Shown here piece after piece: positions 26,546-39,900 of a DNA stretch of 64,000 nt. Each line of letters opens with the position of its first letter. Positions within the stretch are counted from its first letter, which is position 1. Both the position numbers and the translations under genes were made by a program. The stretch lies in NCBI RefSeq assembly GCF_013373865.1, contig NC_050467.1, positions 2,170,001 through 2,234,000 of the forward strand, given 5' to 3'. The notes below the pieces were generated by a model. That model was not told the DNA's origin. It did not search any database and saw only the letters and a list, made by a program, of their open reading frames with translations. This stretch comes from Monomorium pharaonis (taxonomy: Eukaryota; Arthropoda; Insecta; Hymenoptera; Formicidae).

Positions 26546-28782
26546 ACACCGAGGTGGGGATAGGAAGAGGCTTTCGCAAATTTGAATTCGAATCTACGAG
26601 CCAAAGAGCCCGACGAGTGAAGTGCTCGGTACATTCCACCCTCGAGCGTATGGATAGCGTAGGAAGAGTGCGGGGGGAGGCAGGGGGCGAGGGGAAAAGG
26701 GAGGATGAGTCGAAATCCACTTCGACGGTAATTGCATGTTCGGAGTTATCGCGAATCTACTGGCTGCCGCCGTGCGCGATAGAGGGTCCGGTTCGAGGAT
26801 CACCCCGCTTTCGACATGCGTTTTGCGTTATTGATCGATCGGTCGGATGACGCGCCGGCACTTTCTTGCGAGAGCGAACGAGATAACCCCGGAGTAATTA
26901 GCAAAATTACAGGGGGACGTGATTCGAACGGTCGATCGGGGATTTGCCCGTGCGATCGTTGCAAACGGAAATAAAACGCGGAGTCACTTGGAAACGGTGT
27001 AATATTTTAAAATCGTATTTTAAAGCAAAATTGGCATTCGCATGAAAATTCTCCCAAGCGGACCGGGTCGATCGTTAACAGGAACAGGCAGAAAAAAAAA
27101 CTGTAGGGAAAAAACCCGTCGGGGTAAAAAAGAAAAAAAAGAAACGGTCATCTCACTTCTGCTTTTACTGTTTGGATTATTGGAGGACAGTCGCTAAATT
27201 TCCTGAACAGTTGTTCAGATCTTGATACCTTGAAGACAGAGCGATAATCCCGCGTTACGCTAACGGCGGTGAAAATGTGGTTGGGGGCAACTCTGTTTTC
27301 GTGACTCACGCGCCTTCTTTTTTTCACGCGGAGAGGAGGGGGGGGGGAAGGAGCGAAATCCTCGGGATTTGGACGCGAATTGTCACCGCCGACTGCGAAT
27401 GGCGGTGCCAGCTATCGCGGCGTCACGATCTCGCCGAGGAGAGATAGCGGTTGAAGCGGGTTCTTCTTGCTCGGGCGAGCCGCGCGAGAGTTCGACGCAC
27501 AGCGCACCCGCCGTTGATCCCGCGAAATCCTACGAAAGAAGATCCCGCGCGGAACCCATAACTTTTACTTCCCCTCGAATTGCTCTTCCGTAGTTTTCAG
27601 ATCCGAAGCGCCGATACCTCCTCGCGCCTCGCGCTCGTTAACCCACATCGGCGCATCAGATGTTGGAGAGCGCGTAATTTCTCTTCTTCCGTCATTAAAG
27701 GAGTTTTAAGTCGCAACGAGCGGCCGAGCGCTACGAGTTTCGCGATTAGACTTAATCACGGACCAATCGAACCCAACTGGGGCCGGGCTGCGGCTAGAGT
27801 GAAACTTTCGTTCGGTCATTGCAACCCCCGTATCGATTAATAGACTTTGAACTATTCACGGGGCAGGTATGCGTTCACAATTAACAATAGGATCACGCGA
27901 CCGCGCGCTAATTGTTATATATAAATAGATCTCTTAAACAACAAGGGAACAATCGACCGATGTAACTAAACACATTCAAATCGTAATTGCAAAATCGATG
28001 TTGTTGAAGATTAAAAGAGAGAAAGAGAGAAAGGGAGAAGTTATATAATTAATCGTCAGTGTTATTTTAGTAAACAATAGTGCACAAAACTGTACAGAAA
28101 ACAAGAAATTGTCTGTATGAACAATATGAAACGATGGTGGTTCCAATAACGCATTAAACGGCATCCAATTACAAGCCTTTCAGCAAATATCGAAGCGCTC
28201 GCGTGTAGTCGTAACTGTTGCGTGCACGTGAGAATGTAGTCGGTACTTTTATTGGCCTCCTAAGTACCGGCTACAAAGCAATCCGCGCGCGCGCTCGCTG
28301 GGGAAGGAGGGGTTAGGGGATGTAGGGGTCTCGAAGCAGTCCAAATATTACGGGTGAAAACACCCGGAGCACGGGGTTCTTCGGTTGTATGCTCGGTTCT
28401 TAAACCCGGCATCGAAGTCACTAAGCTCGGCAAGGACCGCAAAGACAATATTATCTCGGGGGAAGTCCTCACGATGTTGTCCCCGCTTAGCCCTCGAGCT
28501 GTTTCGATATACGTGCGTCCTTCTTGATTTTTCGCAAAAACCGCTGGAGGATATGTTCCTCCGTTAATGGAGAAACATTGTTTTCGAGTTTTTTAAATCG
28601 CAGCTAGTTGGTTGCCACGTCACGCGTTTACGTGCCTCGCAGCACCCTTTAATGCGCGAAGCCACGGATGAGCCGATTTATTAAATAAATAGGGAATGTT
28701 ATTAAAAATGTACCTGTGTTCTTAAGATTTATGTCATGTTATTTTCGTGTCATTGAATAAAAAAAACATGAAACGTATTAAT

Positions 28783-28783
<1 letters not shown>

Positions 28784-28820
<37 letters not shown>
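28784..28820. repeat. (TC)n microsatellite
   Basis: TC repeat of about 37 bp inside AT-rich sequence. Confidence 0.9.
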
Positions 28821-30199
28821 AATTACGATTTAAAAGAGATATTTTTTCCACACATATTTTCTAATAACGATATAATAAAAATCATACGTATCGAATATTT
28901 TTTCGATATAAAAAAAAGGACGTTCTTTTTGAAAATATTTTTTAAATATTAAATGTAATTAAATTGAAATTAAAACACACAGCCCGCTGAATAGATATAA
29001 TACGCTTATATAAAGAAATTTACAGTTGTATAGTTTCATTATGGAAAATATACTCATTATTTAATTTTCATGAGTTGGTATTAATGTTTTAAACTGTTTT
29101 TTTTTTTCTGTAACATCTAAAATCTGCACAAATCGGTGAAGATAATTACTCTGAAATATGACTCTACGATATTGATTTTATTTCTAATCAATCGGAATTT
29201 GCAGGATATTACAACTTCAATGCAATTGTAATCGACTTAAAATTCTCGTCGCAGAATTCGCAGGAAGGGATTACAATGAAGGACGCTCTGCGCAGAAAAG
29301 TTTCACAAACTCGCGCTCTTGATATATACTTCTAATAAATCACCGAATTCGTTAAATTCGCGTGATTCGCCGACGGAACTGTAGGATGCTTATCCACGTG
29401 CATGGCGAATGTTGAACTTAACGAGTGGGCAGGCGTTCGCAGAAGAATTCGTAACACGCCATCGATCATGAAAAAATTTGCACGTGCACACTGGGGGAGA
29501 TATTGTTCGCGCCGGCAACCGGAACCGGAGGCGAAGGGACAGCGGAACGACATCCGGATTCGCGAGATAGATGGCGGATGTAAAGCCAGATTTAATAAGC
29601 TGTAAACCGATTTATACTTTCGCGTGGCGCCAGCGCGGTAAAATCCGTTGTGAAATAATCGCGCGGCCATTAAATATTTCAGGCTATTCTGACCGCGGGG
29701 CATAGCCTGAGTGGCGTGCATGCCGCGTGCATCATTTATGTACGGCGCATGCAATACACCGGGCGTTTATAATCCTCGCCGCGCGCGCGGTAGAGCTTAG
29801 CGGAGAGTACTGTAATGCGCCCATTACTTACACAGGTCGCGATCGTATCGCGCTTTCCATTCGATACCGTTATACCCCTCTCCCCGTACCTCCCGGGCGG
29901 AGGAAGGAAGAGGAAACAGCAGCGTTGCTGCACGTGTAACAACATAAACGCGATCATTTTTACACTCTCTTTCGCAATCCGGGCGCAATCCCGCGTCGCG
30001 GATTCCAGAGATAAACGCAATAATACGTCTGCTAATGGCACGGATGATTATCCCCTGGAATCTTTTCATAACGGCGGCGGCGCTTTGAAGATCGCGCCGA
30101 TATTTAATTAAATCCATGAGCGCGCTCCCCTTTTGTTTCAAGCGACCGTCCTGGAAATTCAGAGAAGAGAAAATTTATTCTTTCGGAATATTATTATAT

Positions 30200-30260
30200 A
30201 CGTCTCCTGTATTATGTACATACATATATATCTGTATTATGTATATACATTGATACATAA
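30200..30260. repeat. Imperfect tandem duplication of about 27 bp
   Basis: The string CTGTATTATGTA, followed by a TACAT/ATACAT-rich tail, occurs twice in succession at about 30203-30257. It probably reflects slippage in a TA/TACA-rich patch. Confidence 0.6.
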
Positions 30261-31622
30261 GGGACGTTAGAATACCGGCCGTACAAGGAAGGACACTTAG
30301 ACCCGAGGACAAGAGGTTGGAGCGTCCTACAAATCTTACTGCGACGGCCTGACGGTTTTGCGGAAACACGCTCGCAACGATGGCCGAACGATGTCGTCCA
30401 AGAGCTTTTCCGCGTTCCCCTGGGCATCGCGGTATTATTGGATCGGCGCTTGTTCGGCGATTCTATCGGCGTTTCCGTGATTATTCCGCGGCTTTCTCGG
30501 TTTTCCCGCCGGTGAGATGGCGACGACAGAGAATAATGAAACAGCGAGCGTCAATATCCCATTAAACAAACGAAATACTTCACAGGTGTCGGATTCGTAT
30601 GCTCGACCGAGCTGACGTTGTTACCTTTGTATTATCATGCGTTAAACTTGTATTTGTAACTTCTCTTGATGCTCTTCATAAAATCAACAAAGCGAAAAAA
30701 TAATACATCGTTAGTCCTTCTTTTTGTAATATCCTCTTTCCTCCTATCTTCCTATACTTCATTTTCTGTATGTTAAAACTGTCGATAAATTTGATAAAAG
30801 TTTAAGAAAATTTGACTTGTAAAAATGTTATCTTTAATCGCGTGCTCGATAATACAACGTGTATGTGTCACGATTCATGCTCAGAATACACTCCGTTAGA
30901 TCGTCTATATGTACTTTGCTTCTCGATAATTCTCCCCGTCTCTAAATATTTTCATTGCGGATTCAAATGTAAGGAGGCCGATTCTATATCTACGCTAGAG
31001 ATACCTCCGATCGTCATGTTCTATGAAAATACTACATATGTATATCCAGCATGAGCGTTGTAACGATATAATTGTCACGAAAACATTATTGGTTCGCAAT
31101 AAATCGGGTGTTACAGTTGTTGATTATGGAATAATATCGTTTTTTCTTTTCGTTTTAACAGGGACTTTTCTATAGAGATAATATCGCGACTGGAAACCTC
31201 CCTTTATTCACTATCTTACTGCAGCACGCGCTAATATAATCCAATACTTGGCGCCGACTTTCCGCAGAGTTCTTAATTGCGAATGGAGCTAATGAAGACA
31301 GCGGAGAAGCGTTAATCGGTGCCACTTTATATATACATAGTATATCAATTTATCTTAATAAAAACTTTCCAGCGTGGTTAAGAGAACAGATCGATTTAAT
31401 GATTAACGACGTAATCACATTACAGTATCCGGAACACAATTAAAAATTTAAATCCTTAATAATGTAATGCAATTTAAAGCTTAAATTAACAAGAATAGGA
31501 TATTATTTCAAAGGAGCAATGTTAATGTGATTTTACCTCGATGTAAATAAAATTTTAATCAAGTTATCGAACACGTAATTTTTTTCAATCAATTATTATG
31601 CTGGAAAAATACGCCGTGCAAA

Positions 31623-31919
31623 ATGTTTCCTTTTGGCAAAACAATCGAGGACTTTTTCAAGCTGGATATCCAACCGTTTTCCCAAGTTTCTGGTAGTCAC
31701 AAAACTTATTTATCTTCGGTTTTAACGGACAGTCAAGGCGTTATTAGGGAATTCGTGGCTTCTTCGCTGACGACTTACGGCAATATTCCTCGTGAGTTAA
31801 CTCGGCAGTTAGCGCAGACTACCCGCCAAAAAGTTGCTCGGACGGAGTTGATGAAGAGGGCGGGGGAACGTTGGCCGAAGCTACCTACGCGACAGTTTGC
31901 TTATTTAAGCTTAGCTTAA
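31623..31919 (+). CDS. Candidate 98-codon ORF, function unknown
   Basis: I do not recognise this protein. The frame starts with ATG, ends with TAA and encodes 98 residues. The open frame extends upstream of the ATG to a stop at 31548-31550, so it could also be part of an exon. The composition is balanced, not the Arg/Ser or Leu/Ser skew of the other open frames here. It starts MFPFGKTIEDFF, then has a mixed middle and a basic C-terminal third containing LTRQLAQTTRQKVARTELM, which looks amphipathic and helical. There is no signal peptide, membrane segment or cysteine pattern. The GC level is higher than in the AT-rich flanks, and a (GA)n tract follows 45 bases after the stop. It could be a small lineage-restricted gene, a fragment of a mobile element, transferred DNA or chance. 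Confidence 0.3.
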   Translation: MFPFGKTIEDFFKLDIQPFSQVSGSHKTYLSSVLTDSQGVIREFVASSLTTYGNIPRELTRQLAQTTRQKVARTELMKRAGERWPKLPTRQFAYLSLA

Positions 31920-31964
31920 GCAAAGCTCCTGAGTTACCGCGGAATGAGCGAAGGAGGAAGCTTG

Positions 31965-32001
31965 AAGAGAGAGAGAGAGAGAGAGAGAGAGGGAAGAGAG
32001 A
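31965..32001. repeat. (GA)n microsatellite
   Basis: GA repeat ending in GGGAAGAGAG, just downstream of the candidate ORF. Confidence 0.9.
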
Positions 32002-32860
32002 TAGTTCGAATGCATCGTAGTTGATCGAACTTCTGATTCGCTAATAACCATCACAATCTTAGGCGCGCTAGTATACTTGATCATGCAGTCACGAATGTAC
32101 ATAATCCAATGCCAAAATTTTCTACGAGATAATCAAAGAGATTCATGCAATATTTAATATCAAGAATCAAATAATAATTTTAGGAAATCTATTTAAACTT
32201 TCGACGCCGACTGACTCTCGTTCAGTTTTTCTCTGATTAATTCTTGCAAATGTATTTCTAACAAGATAACGCAAGCTACTTTGGTTACTTAATCAGAGAG
32301 AATTACTTCAATCCCAGTTGAGGGAATCCTCTAACTCGTAGAATCACAGAGATAAACTCAGCAATTTGTGATACACTTTTCTTTCTTTCTTCTCTACCTT
32401 TTTTCGCCGTCAGATTTTGTAATTTCCTTTCATCTTTTTTTTTTCCTTTTCTAATATTATGATGCGATTTTTTGAACATAATAATCAGGCTGTTTTTTGT
32501 CACTACTTTCTCATTAATTAGAACAAACAGATTACAGATAAAAAAGATTGTTTTCTCATATGAAACTAATAAATTGAATTAAAACATTAATTTCGTTTGA
32601 AATATTGCAAAGATTTGTCATCTTCAATTTTTTCGATTTTCGAAAATGCCTCAAAATTCACACTTTAAAACCATTTATCCTCTTACAACTTTTTTTTTTT
32701 TTATTAAAATTCTACAGACTAAAAATTTTTTGGTCACTTTTAATCTAGTCTCTCTAAATTCATTTATTGAAATGTGAACGAAGACTTCACGAAACGAAAG
32801 GTACGCGATCAAATTTCCGTCGTCACGTTGACGCGGAAATGGCCGCGTATTGACGTGGCT

Positions 32861-34054
32861 CCCGTGATTTTTTTTTTTCGCGGACGATCGTCGCGACGGC
32901 GTTACAACGAGCAGAAGTAGAAAAAAGATGGAGGGGTTGAAGGGAGAGGTAGAAACCGCGATCTTGGAAATTCCTCCCCTCTTTTTATCGTGCCGCCTTG
33001 CGCTTTGCGCTTTCAGCGTCGACTGTAATCTGCCCCAGGTGAATTCAGAGAAGCCGCTGCGCGACGTCTCTCCCGCTGAAAAAGGAACATGGTACGAGCG
33101 CGACGTAGACCGGTGTCGGTTTTCCGCGCGTAGCGACGCCGGTTGCGCCCTTAGCCCTTTCTTCGTTAGTCTTTGACGCCCGTGTATTTCCGCGTCGGCG
33201 TCGGTGACGTAACCGCGTGCTCGTAGCGCTATTTCTTCCTGGCGTAAGACGGAATTTGCAGCGTATTCAAGCAGCGGGGTGCCTTTCAGATCTTTTCTTT
33301 CTCTTTCTCTCTCTCTTTCTCTTTCTTCGCCGTCGGACCGCGACGCTTGCGCGAGGGAACCGCGTGTTTTTTATCTCGCTTCTTACGCTCGTCGCGTAGG
33401 CTCGTAATTCTCCCTTTCATTAGGCCTCTTTCACGAAATGTTGACGAAAAATTGCGAAGTCGATAAGAGCAGCGGCGCGCGGCCACTCATTACCGACCAT
33501 TGCCGACATTAATGACACTTTGATCGGTGTCCCATTAACTATTTAAAATCATGCGGCTACAGCGTATAAATATGTAAAATGAAATCGCACCGGGACGAGT
33601 CAAGATAAAAAGAGCTTCGTGAAAACACATCGGTGGAAGATGCTTCCCCGTGTCGTGGACTCCCCGTTGTTGTATATTAACCAATAAACAGGATGGCGGA
33701 TTTAACGGTGCCACGGTATGCTTTTTTTTTACGCGACACCACCATTTTTCCTGACCGGAGCACTAAAGGCGAGCGACGCGTGTATAAAACCGATGGATAT
33801 TAGCGGCGCGTCGCACACGCTGAGTTATGCGTCCCCAGTAAAAAATGGGGAGAGGCAGAATGTAAAAAAAAAATGGAAAGAAAGACGGCGGGGGGGCGGA
33901 GAAAGGAGGGCTATTTGTACAGGCCGTCCCATAACGACGGGCTCGCCTTAACGCTCGTAACGTGCAGGTGCATGGAGAACGACTGTCCTGGAAAATACGA
34001 GCTGGGCGTGATGCCCTGTGTGAATCAGAGAGAAAGAGAAGAGAAAGGACAGAA

Positions 34055-34116
<62 letters not shown>

Positions 34117-34600
34117 TCGAAACGGAAATTTGATTCGTCTATAAGCCGAACCACATTGAAAGAACGAGCTGTAATAAATTCATGCATTCATACATTCATC
34201 TATTCGTGTACTCATTATACAAACAGCGCACGCTGGTTAACTCGTAAAACATAATCCAGTTACGATCTTTAAGCGCGACTGATAAGGCGGCGTCTCATTA
34301 TGCGCGGAACAACAATAAGGATTATTCCTGAATGCAGGAGGCTTGGAATGACAAAGCAATGTTTGCGCGCCGCGGTACGATAATTTCGAACGCTGCTTCG
34401 GCGTGCGTGCTTACGTAACGTCTGAACGCCGCGCGCCGCGTCAAGGCGACAAAGCCGATAATTGCATTGTTAACTGCCGGGTTTAACGATCAATCCGGGT
34501 TCCAGGTTGCGTTTCGCCGGTCATTATTTTATCCGTTAATGACGAAGTCGATTCGCCGCGAATACTTTAACCATAGCCGAGAGACCGGGAGACTGCCCGG
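32861..34600. other. CpG-rich non-genic stretch
   Basis: CpG-rich, with pyrimidine-rich (33295-33330) and purine-rich (33860-33910) patches and the long (AG)n tract at 34059-34113. Open frames here are dominated by these simple repeats. No gene called. Confidence 0.5.
34059..34113. repeat. (AG)n microsatellite, about 55 bp
   Basis: Pure AG repeat preceded by a degenerate purine tract from about 34027. Confidence 0.95.
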
Positions 34601-35640
34601 AGAATTTCTGGCACTAGTGCTCACCGGCAGTGTCTAACTACTATGAAATTGTATGCATAAATTAATTAACAAGTATATCGTGCGCGTAAGGACGAAAAGT
34701 ATGCCGAGCATAGCTAATAATCGTTTCGCGAGCGATGTCATCAGCTTGTTGTTTAAATATGTTCTTGCAGCGGGAAATTATGGCGTTTCTTAACGTTGTG
34801 CTGAAACAGCGATACACAATGAGATACAAATACATGCATAGATGATAATACAGAACGCTACCGCGTCTCGCTAATTGACACGTATGACGTATGTGAACTG
34901 TTTACTTTACGGCAGAATACACGTGTGCACGTGGAACGAATTAATGAAGAAAGATCTGATGCAATACTGTAACAAGTCGCGAAAAAATCGTATCTTTTTT
35001 TTTTCGTTACCAATATTTTGTCTCTAAATCCGAGGATATTATTCATTTCATCGTAATTAGCGAAATCACTTTTGCAAAAAAATTAGTTGTGAACTTTATC
35101 TAGCAGCAATCATTACATATGCAATATGCCCAAAGAACCTTGTTCAAATTCTTATCGTTACCCTAATTATGTGCGCGTTCAATTAGGATAATTAGTTTGA
35201 CACCCCATTTTCATATTCTATTTGCATATTCAAAGAAAAAGTGCACGGCTTTACGTTTCTCAAATTAATAACGCAAGTAGTTACTATCATGAAATTTTCA
35301 TTATTTTTTATATTATTAAAAATATTCAGTTATGTATAAGCATAATTGTTCGTTTGCATCTGCATTTTTTATTTAAAAAATTGGTTTTTTCGGTTCTTTA
35401 TTAGAAGATTATGATATTAACATACTTAATATTAAAATTTGTTTCATGTAAATAACAAAAAGCTAATTGCTAAAAGTACTTTGCTATTGATTTCCAATTG
35501 TAATAACGCCTCGTAATGATATCGAGATTTTATGCTTAATTATAAAGCAACGTGTTCTATTTAGGTCTATTTAGGTAGATCGCGTGGTATTCCATATGTA
35601 ATATTAAACAGTCAAATGTTTTTATCATGTGTTACATTTC

Positions 35641-35667
35641 TATAGGTCAAATTTATGTAGACCTATA
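35641..35667. repeat. Inverted repeat, 8-bp arms
   Basis: TATAGGTC and GACCTATA face each other across an 11-base spacer. The arms contain the AGGTC/GACCT half-site type seen in nuclear receptor elements, but the 11-base spacing does not fit a classical site. Confidence 0.6.
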
Positions 35668-35927
35668 TAACCAATCAACCTACATAATTATTGAGTACAC
35701 AAACTCTATTCTCGTTGATTCAATTAAATCAAAACGCGTCACGTTTATTCCCGAATATAAAAATATTAATGAGCAGGAATTATACGCGCAGAAATGTAAA
35801 AGTTCTCCGTTGCTCTTTTTCTTTGAGAAAGAACTGTACGGCATTCAAGCATTTTACGTCGTTGATTACTGCAGTCTTACCACTGACGACTCTCTTTGCA
35901 GTTCCGGATAGTAATTCCCGTTTTCTA

Positions 35928-35965
35928 TCTCTCTCTCTCTCTCTTTCTCTTTCTCTTCCTCTTCT
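35928..35965. repeat. (CT)n microsatellite
   Basis: CT repeat passing into TTTCTC variants. Confidence 0.9.
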
Positions 35966-36000
35966 CGTAAGTTCCTCAGAGTGTTTACTCATATCCCCGA

Positions 36001-39000
36001 AGGGAAGTTTTAGACTTCAGGGGGTGGAGAAACAAACGAACGCTCGGAAAGGATAAGAACTTCGTTAATATATGCATTACTTGTACGCTCTAATATCCCA
36101 TCATCCGTTTTACTTAGCGCCCGATTCTCCTTTGCCTGTTTCTCCTTTGTTTCTTTTTGCATCTCCGGGCTGATAAATGGATTGCAAATCGCGCGCGGTT
36201 AAGTGAAATAGTCCCTCGCTCGTAAATGATGATCGTACGCGTAATAACCGCGTAAAAACCCTAAGCGAGCAAAAAAAAAAACCAGCGATAATTATCAATC
36301 GCCGTGTTTGTTGCCGACAGAAACGCGAGGACGGATGATAGATACGCAGCCGATATCCGCTTCGTTTGCGATGTACGAAAAGAAGAAAAAAAAGTGGCGA
36401 CGGTAAAAAAAACACGTTCTGCCAACCGGCCTTGTCAGTTTATTACACTCGTTTTATTTCGCAGATAATGATTTTCTACGGTACAACAAACGGAAATGCA
36501 GGAGCGACAAGGCGAAGGGAGGGGAGAAGATGAAAGGATAAAGATGTGATAGTACTAGTTCTTATTTTCAACTTAATTTGACAGAATTGAACGAACCGAA
36601 ATCTCATTATCTCTTATTAATGATGAACAATCGTCAGTTTAACGAACGCGGACGCGGCTGCGGTTCGTGCTCTATTTAACCGTCGTAATATGTGTTTTGT
36701 CATCGTGACGATGGCATCATTGCCCACGTAACACGCGTTTTATAAAATCACGGCTCATTCTTCGCCGCTTTTACGACGGGAAATTTCGCAGCGAGCTTCG
36801 ACGCCGCCATCGCCACGTCATCGGCTTGTTCCGGCTGGAGATGATTATCGATCCGTTCGGAATTGCTCGATCATGTGCGGGTTTTTTCGCAGGCGTTTAA
36901 CGTCTTCGCGTGTAACACGGCTGACACGTGGAGGGGGAGGGAGGAGACAATGACGAGAAAAAAAAAATACCCGGCCCGATGTATAAAGTGAAAATAAAAC
37001 GCATCGCGCGCGCAAACAACCGCGCGATGCGTCATCGAGGAAAACGCATTCGAAAGACACCTGGCGTTAACGAGGAAAAAGACGAAAGAGAGAGAGAGAG
37101 AGAGATGGTGCTCTCTCGTGTCGCCGAACAAATGAACGCGGGAACAAAAGAGCCGTCGTTCTTACCCCGTGCCCCGGGTCTCAGAATTAAGATAAACGAA
37201 CGTACAGTCGCGCGCACCAATCCACGGGAAAACTCTGAAATTGCTCGCAAGAAACGCGAGCCGCTTTTTCGTTCGAGTGCTGCTCGGGTGCCGTCTGCTG
37301 GTTTGGACAGCGTCTTAAAGAGAGGCCGTCCGGCCCGATTAGATCCGTGGGTTGCGCGGACGAGAGAGGGCGGGAAAGAAAACTCGAGAGGGGCGCAAGA
37401 GGACGCCGCGGAAATTACCGTCACAGACCACTGGAGGTCGTGTGTCGGTGCCTAAGGGAATTAACGAGAGCAGTCGAGCCGAACTTGAGTGCGCTCCGCG
37501 AAGTCGTCGGTAAAAATAGAAAGCCGGGGGGACTGTAGCGCTTGCCCGTGAAACCGGCAGCGAGGCAAATTGAAAACTACGACCGAGTCTTGAGTCACGC
37601 GGAAGCGCCGGTATTTTTTATCATGCGCGCATGTCCTTCCATCATGGGTTTCTATTATCTTAAAAAAAAATAAAAAAATAAAAATTAACGCTCGAAGGGT
37701 CTCATTGTGTGTCAGTTTTTCACGACACTGAATTACTGCTCATGAAGTTCACACTGGAGGCAAATTGGAGAAGATATATTAATACACGTCTGTCATTTCA
37801 TATTCCTTCTTTTCAAGAATAATTAAGTAGTTCGAGGACGATAATAAAACTTTTTCTCCTTCTTTCCAGAAATTATTATACCCCGCGAACGACAGCGGGG
37901 GAGAGAAGCGTCAGTTTGCCGATAATTTCCTAATTACATAAATTCGAACGAACTTGAGCGGATTTAATAAAAGCGAGAGAGAGAGAGAGAGAGGCGCGAC
38001 TATAAATATTTTAGGAGGAATTTTCGCCGAGGAATCCTGCGTGCCGCGCGTGTTATCGTTCTCCACGTGCGACTTATTCAAACACCGCTCGTCAAAAGCG
38101 ACATCAGGAACTCCGCTCCACTTAACGCATTACGGCGACGTTAATGAAAGCGGGTCTGTTTACTCTTCTCACACCTGCGAACGGGAACGGGCGATATTAA
38201 ACGCGGGAGCGTCGCTACCAACCTCCGCCTGCGCGTTAAAATTTATTGAAGGGGAGGGAAGGGAAGGCAGAGAAGAAGGAGGCCTCCGTTGCTCCTTGAC
38301 GGTCCAGCGTGGCGGTCGTTAGAAAAGCCGGAAAAAAAGACCGGAAGTCCCCATTGTCCGACTTCTTTTCCTCCGCGAAATATGATTTTCGCGCGCGCGC
38401 GCTCAAGGTACGCCCGGGACGTCACGCCACGATCTGGCTGATTTAGCGAGCAAGATAATCGCAAGGATAATCGACACGCTCGGTGACACGGAACGCATTA
38501 AAAGATCCGCTCGGCGGAACTCGCTGAATTGTCTCGGACAGGCACGGTGATTTTTCTCTCTCTCGCGCGCGCCGCTGCTCGCCCGCGGCTGCATAAATCC
38601 GAGATCGAGACCGACTTCGCGGCAGGCGATATAATTTCCGAGAGCGATTTTGCGCCGACAGGTATAACCGATCGCGCGAGCGGACGGTTGCGCGGCTTTG
38701 CGGTTTCTGCCGGTTTTTAAAGGCGTCCGCCGGCAAACTGCTATTAATACTTTCTCGCGAGGCTTATGGCATTCCTGATTACGCGACGTGTAATAAATTG
38801 CTCGTGTTAACTTATCTTCCTTTTATTATTTTTAAGTGCTGAACTATGTTACATCTGGCGTTATAATGATTACGTTCCACCTCATAATTGATGTGTTTCT
38901 AGCCTAGCGAAATTAACACGAGGACTCCATTAGGCTAATTATGAATAGCTCCGCCGACTCGGCTCTATGTGCTTAAAGGCGAGCGGCGACGGTTAAACGA

Positions 39001-39900
39001 AAACGTTCTTTCCGGCACTTTCGACACACTCGTCATGGTATTTCCAAGCGCTCCAGCAGCATTCCCGGTAACAATCATTAATTTTCTGTAGATCCATCGC
39101 GTCTGGAATATCTACGAATTTTTACGAGAAATCCAATGACGCTATCGCTCGCGTATTATTTGTTAATGCGTGTTTTTTTCCCCTAACAAGTCGGCATCAT
39201 AAAAGTCCAGCTGATCTCCCATTAGAGGCATCGCGAAACTTCGGTATCGGCGATTTGCCTTTGATCTCGACGAATGCATCAAACAAATACAGTCGCGCGC
39301 GCGCATATGCACACACACACGTGTGTACACATCTGACGACGTAATAATAACCGCGTGTAATCGAATCGGCAACGCTAATTTCGGTAATGGCCATATTCCG
39401 ACGTACAAACGAACGTTGACTCGTTTGCCTGGCGTTCACACGCTCATACACGCGCGAATTGTAATTAAGTGCACGGCGCCGTTATCTTTTATACACGCGC
39501 GCATACAATTATATCATTATATCGTGATTCTCTTTCGCGGGGGAACGGAACGGGAGACACGGGGGAGGAGGAGGGGAATACCGTCTCACGCTTTACCGGC
39601 GCGACTTTTCGCGCGACGGCGCGCGGCGGCGCCGCGTTAATAATTTGTCCGCGAAGATCGAATTGTTTCGCGCTAAATTGACACGGCGTGTTAAAGCAGC
39701 GGATGCCCGCCGGGGCAATCGCCATTTCGCAAACTACGAATTACCCGCGATTCCATTAATATACGTACGTCGAACGCGGCCCGGTATTATTTCGCGAAAT
39801 AACGCTGTGGCGAGCACGCGCGCGAAATTAACACGCATATTTCGTCCCGGCGAAAATAATCTTGCCTGCCCCGAAGGTAATTCGATTTGTCTGCGTTAAT
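36001..39900. other. CpG-rich non-genic stretch
   Basis: CpG-rich with (GA)n at 37085-37106 and 37974-37993 and an alternating CG tract near 38391-38402. The 175-codon frame at 36928-37455 (+) starts with GTG, is Arg/Lys/Glu-rich and runs through the GA repeat, so it is not called. Confidence 0.5.
37974..37993. repeat. (GA)n microsatellite
   Basis: Short GA repeat of about 20 bp. Confidence 0.85.

Larger units (their letters stand above)
22401..30650. other. Long CpG-rich non-genic stretch
   Basis: Mainly CpG-rich, with AT-rich patches at about 22870-23640 and 28680-29300. It holds a 14-base G run (24990-25003), a poly-A run near 26100-26118, microsatellites at 26520-26545 and 28784-28820, a hairpin at 22701-22722 and an 18-bp GC palindrome at 26312-26329. 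The longest frame (24250-24822, minus) starts with TTG and is Arg/Pro/Ser-rich; I do not call it a gene. Confidence 0.5.
30651..32860. other. AT-rich stretch around an unrecognised ORF
   Basis: AT-rich flanks on both sides of the candidate frame at 31623-31919, with a (GA)n tract just after it and several T runs. The small cysteine-containing frame at 30812-31054 starts with TTG and is not called. No other features seen. Confidence 0.5.
34601..36000. other. AT-rich non-genic stretch
   Basis: AT-rich with no recognisable gene. It holds a twice-repeated 10-mer (TCTATTTAGG, 35556-35575), an 8-bp-arm inverted repeat at 35641-35667 and a (CT)n tract at 35928-35965. Confidence 0.5.

Noticed and set aside
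30812..31054. Small cysteine-containing frame with a C-x-C-x-x-x-C pattern resembling a channel or venom-type motif
   Set aside because: It starts with TTG, the pattern covers only one short stretch, and the rest fits neither a DEG/ENaC subunit nor a secreted cysteine-rich peptide.
35556..35575. TTAGG-containing tandem 10-mer, reminiscent of the insect telomere repeat
   Set aside because: Only two copies of TCTATTTAGG with a 10-base period; not a TTAGG array.
36928..37455. 175-codon frame on the + strand
   Set aside because: It starts with GTG, passes through a (GA)n repeat giving ERERER, and is overlapped by open frames on the other strand.
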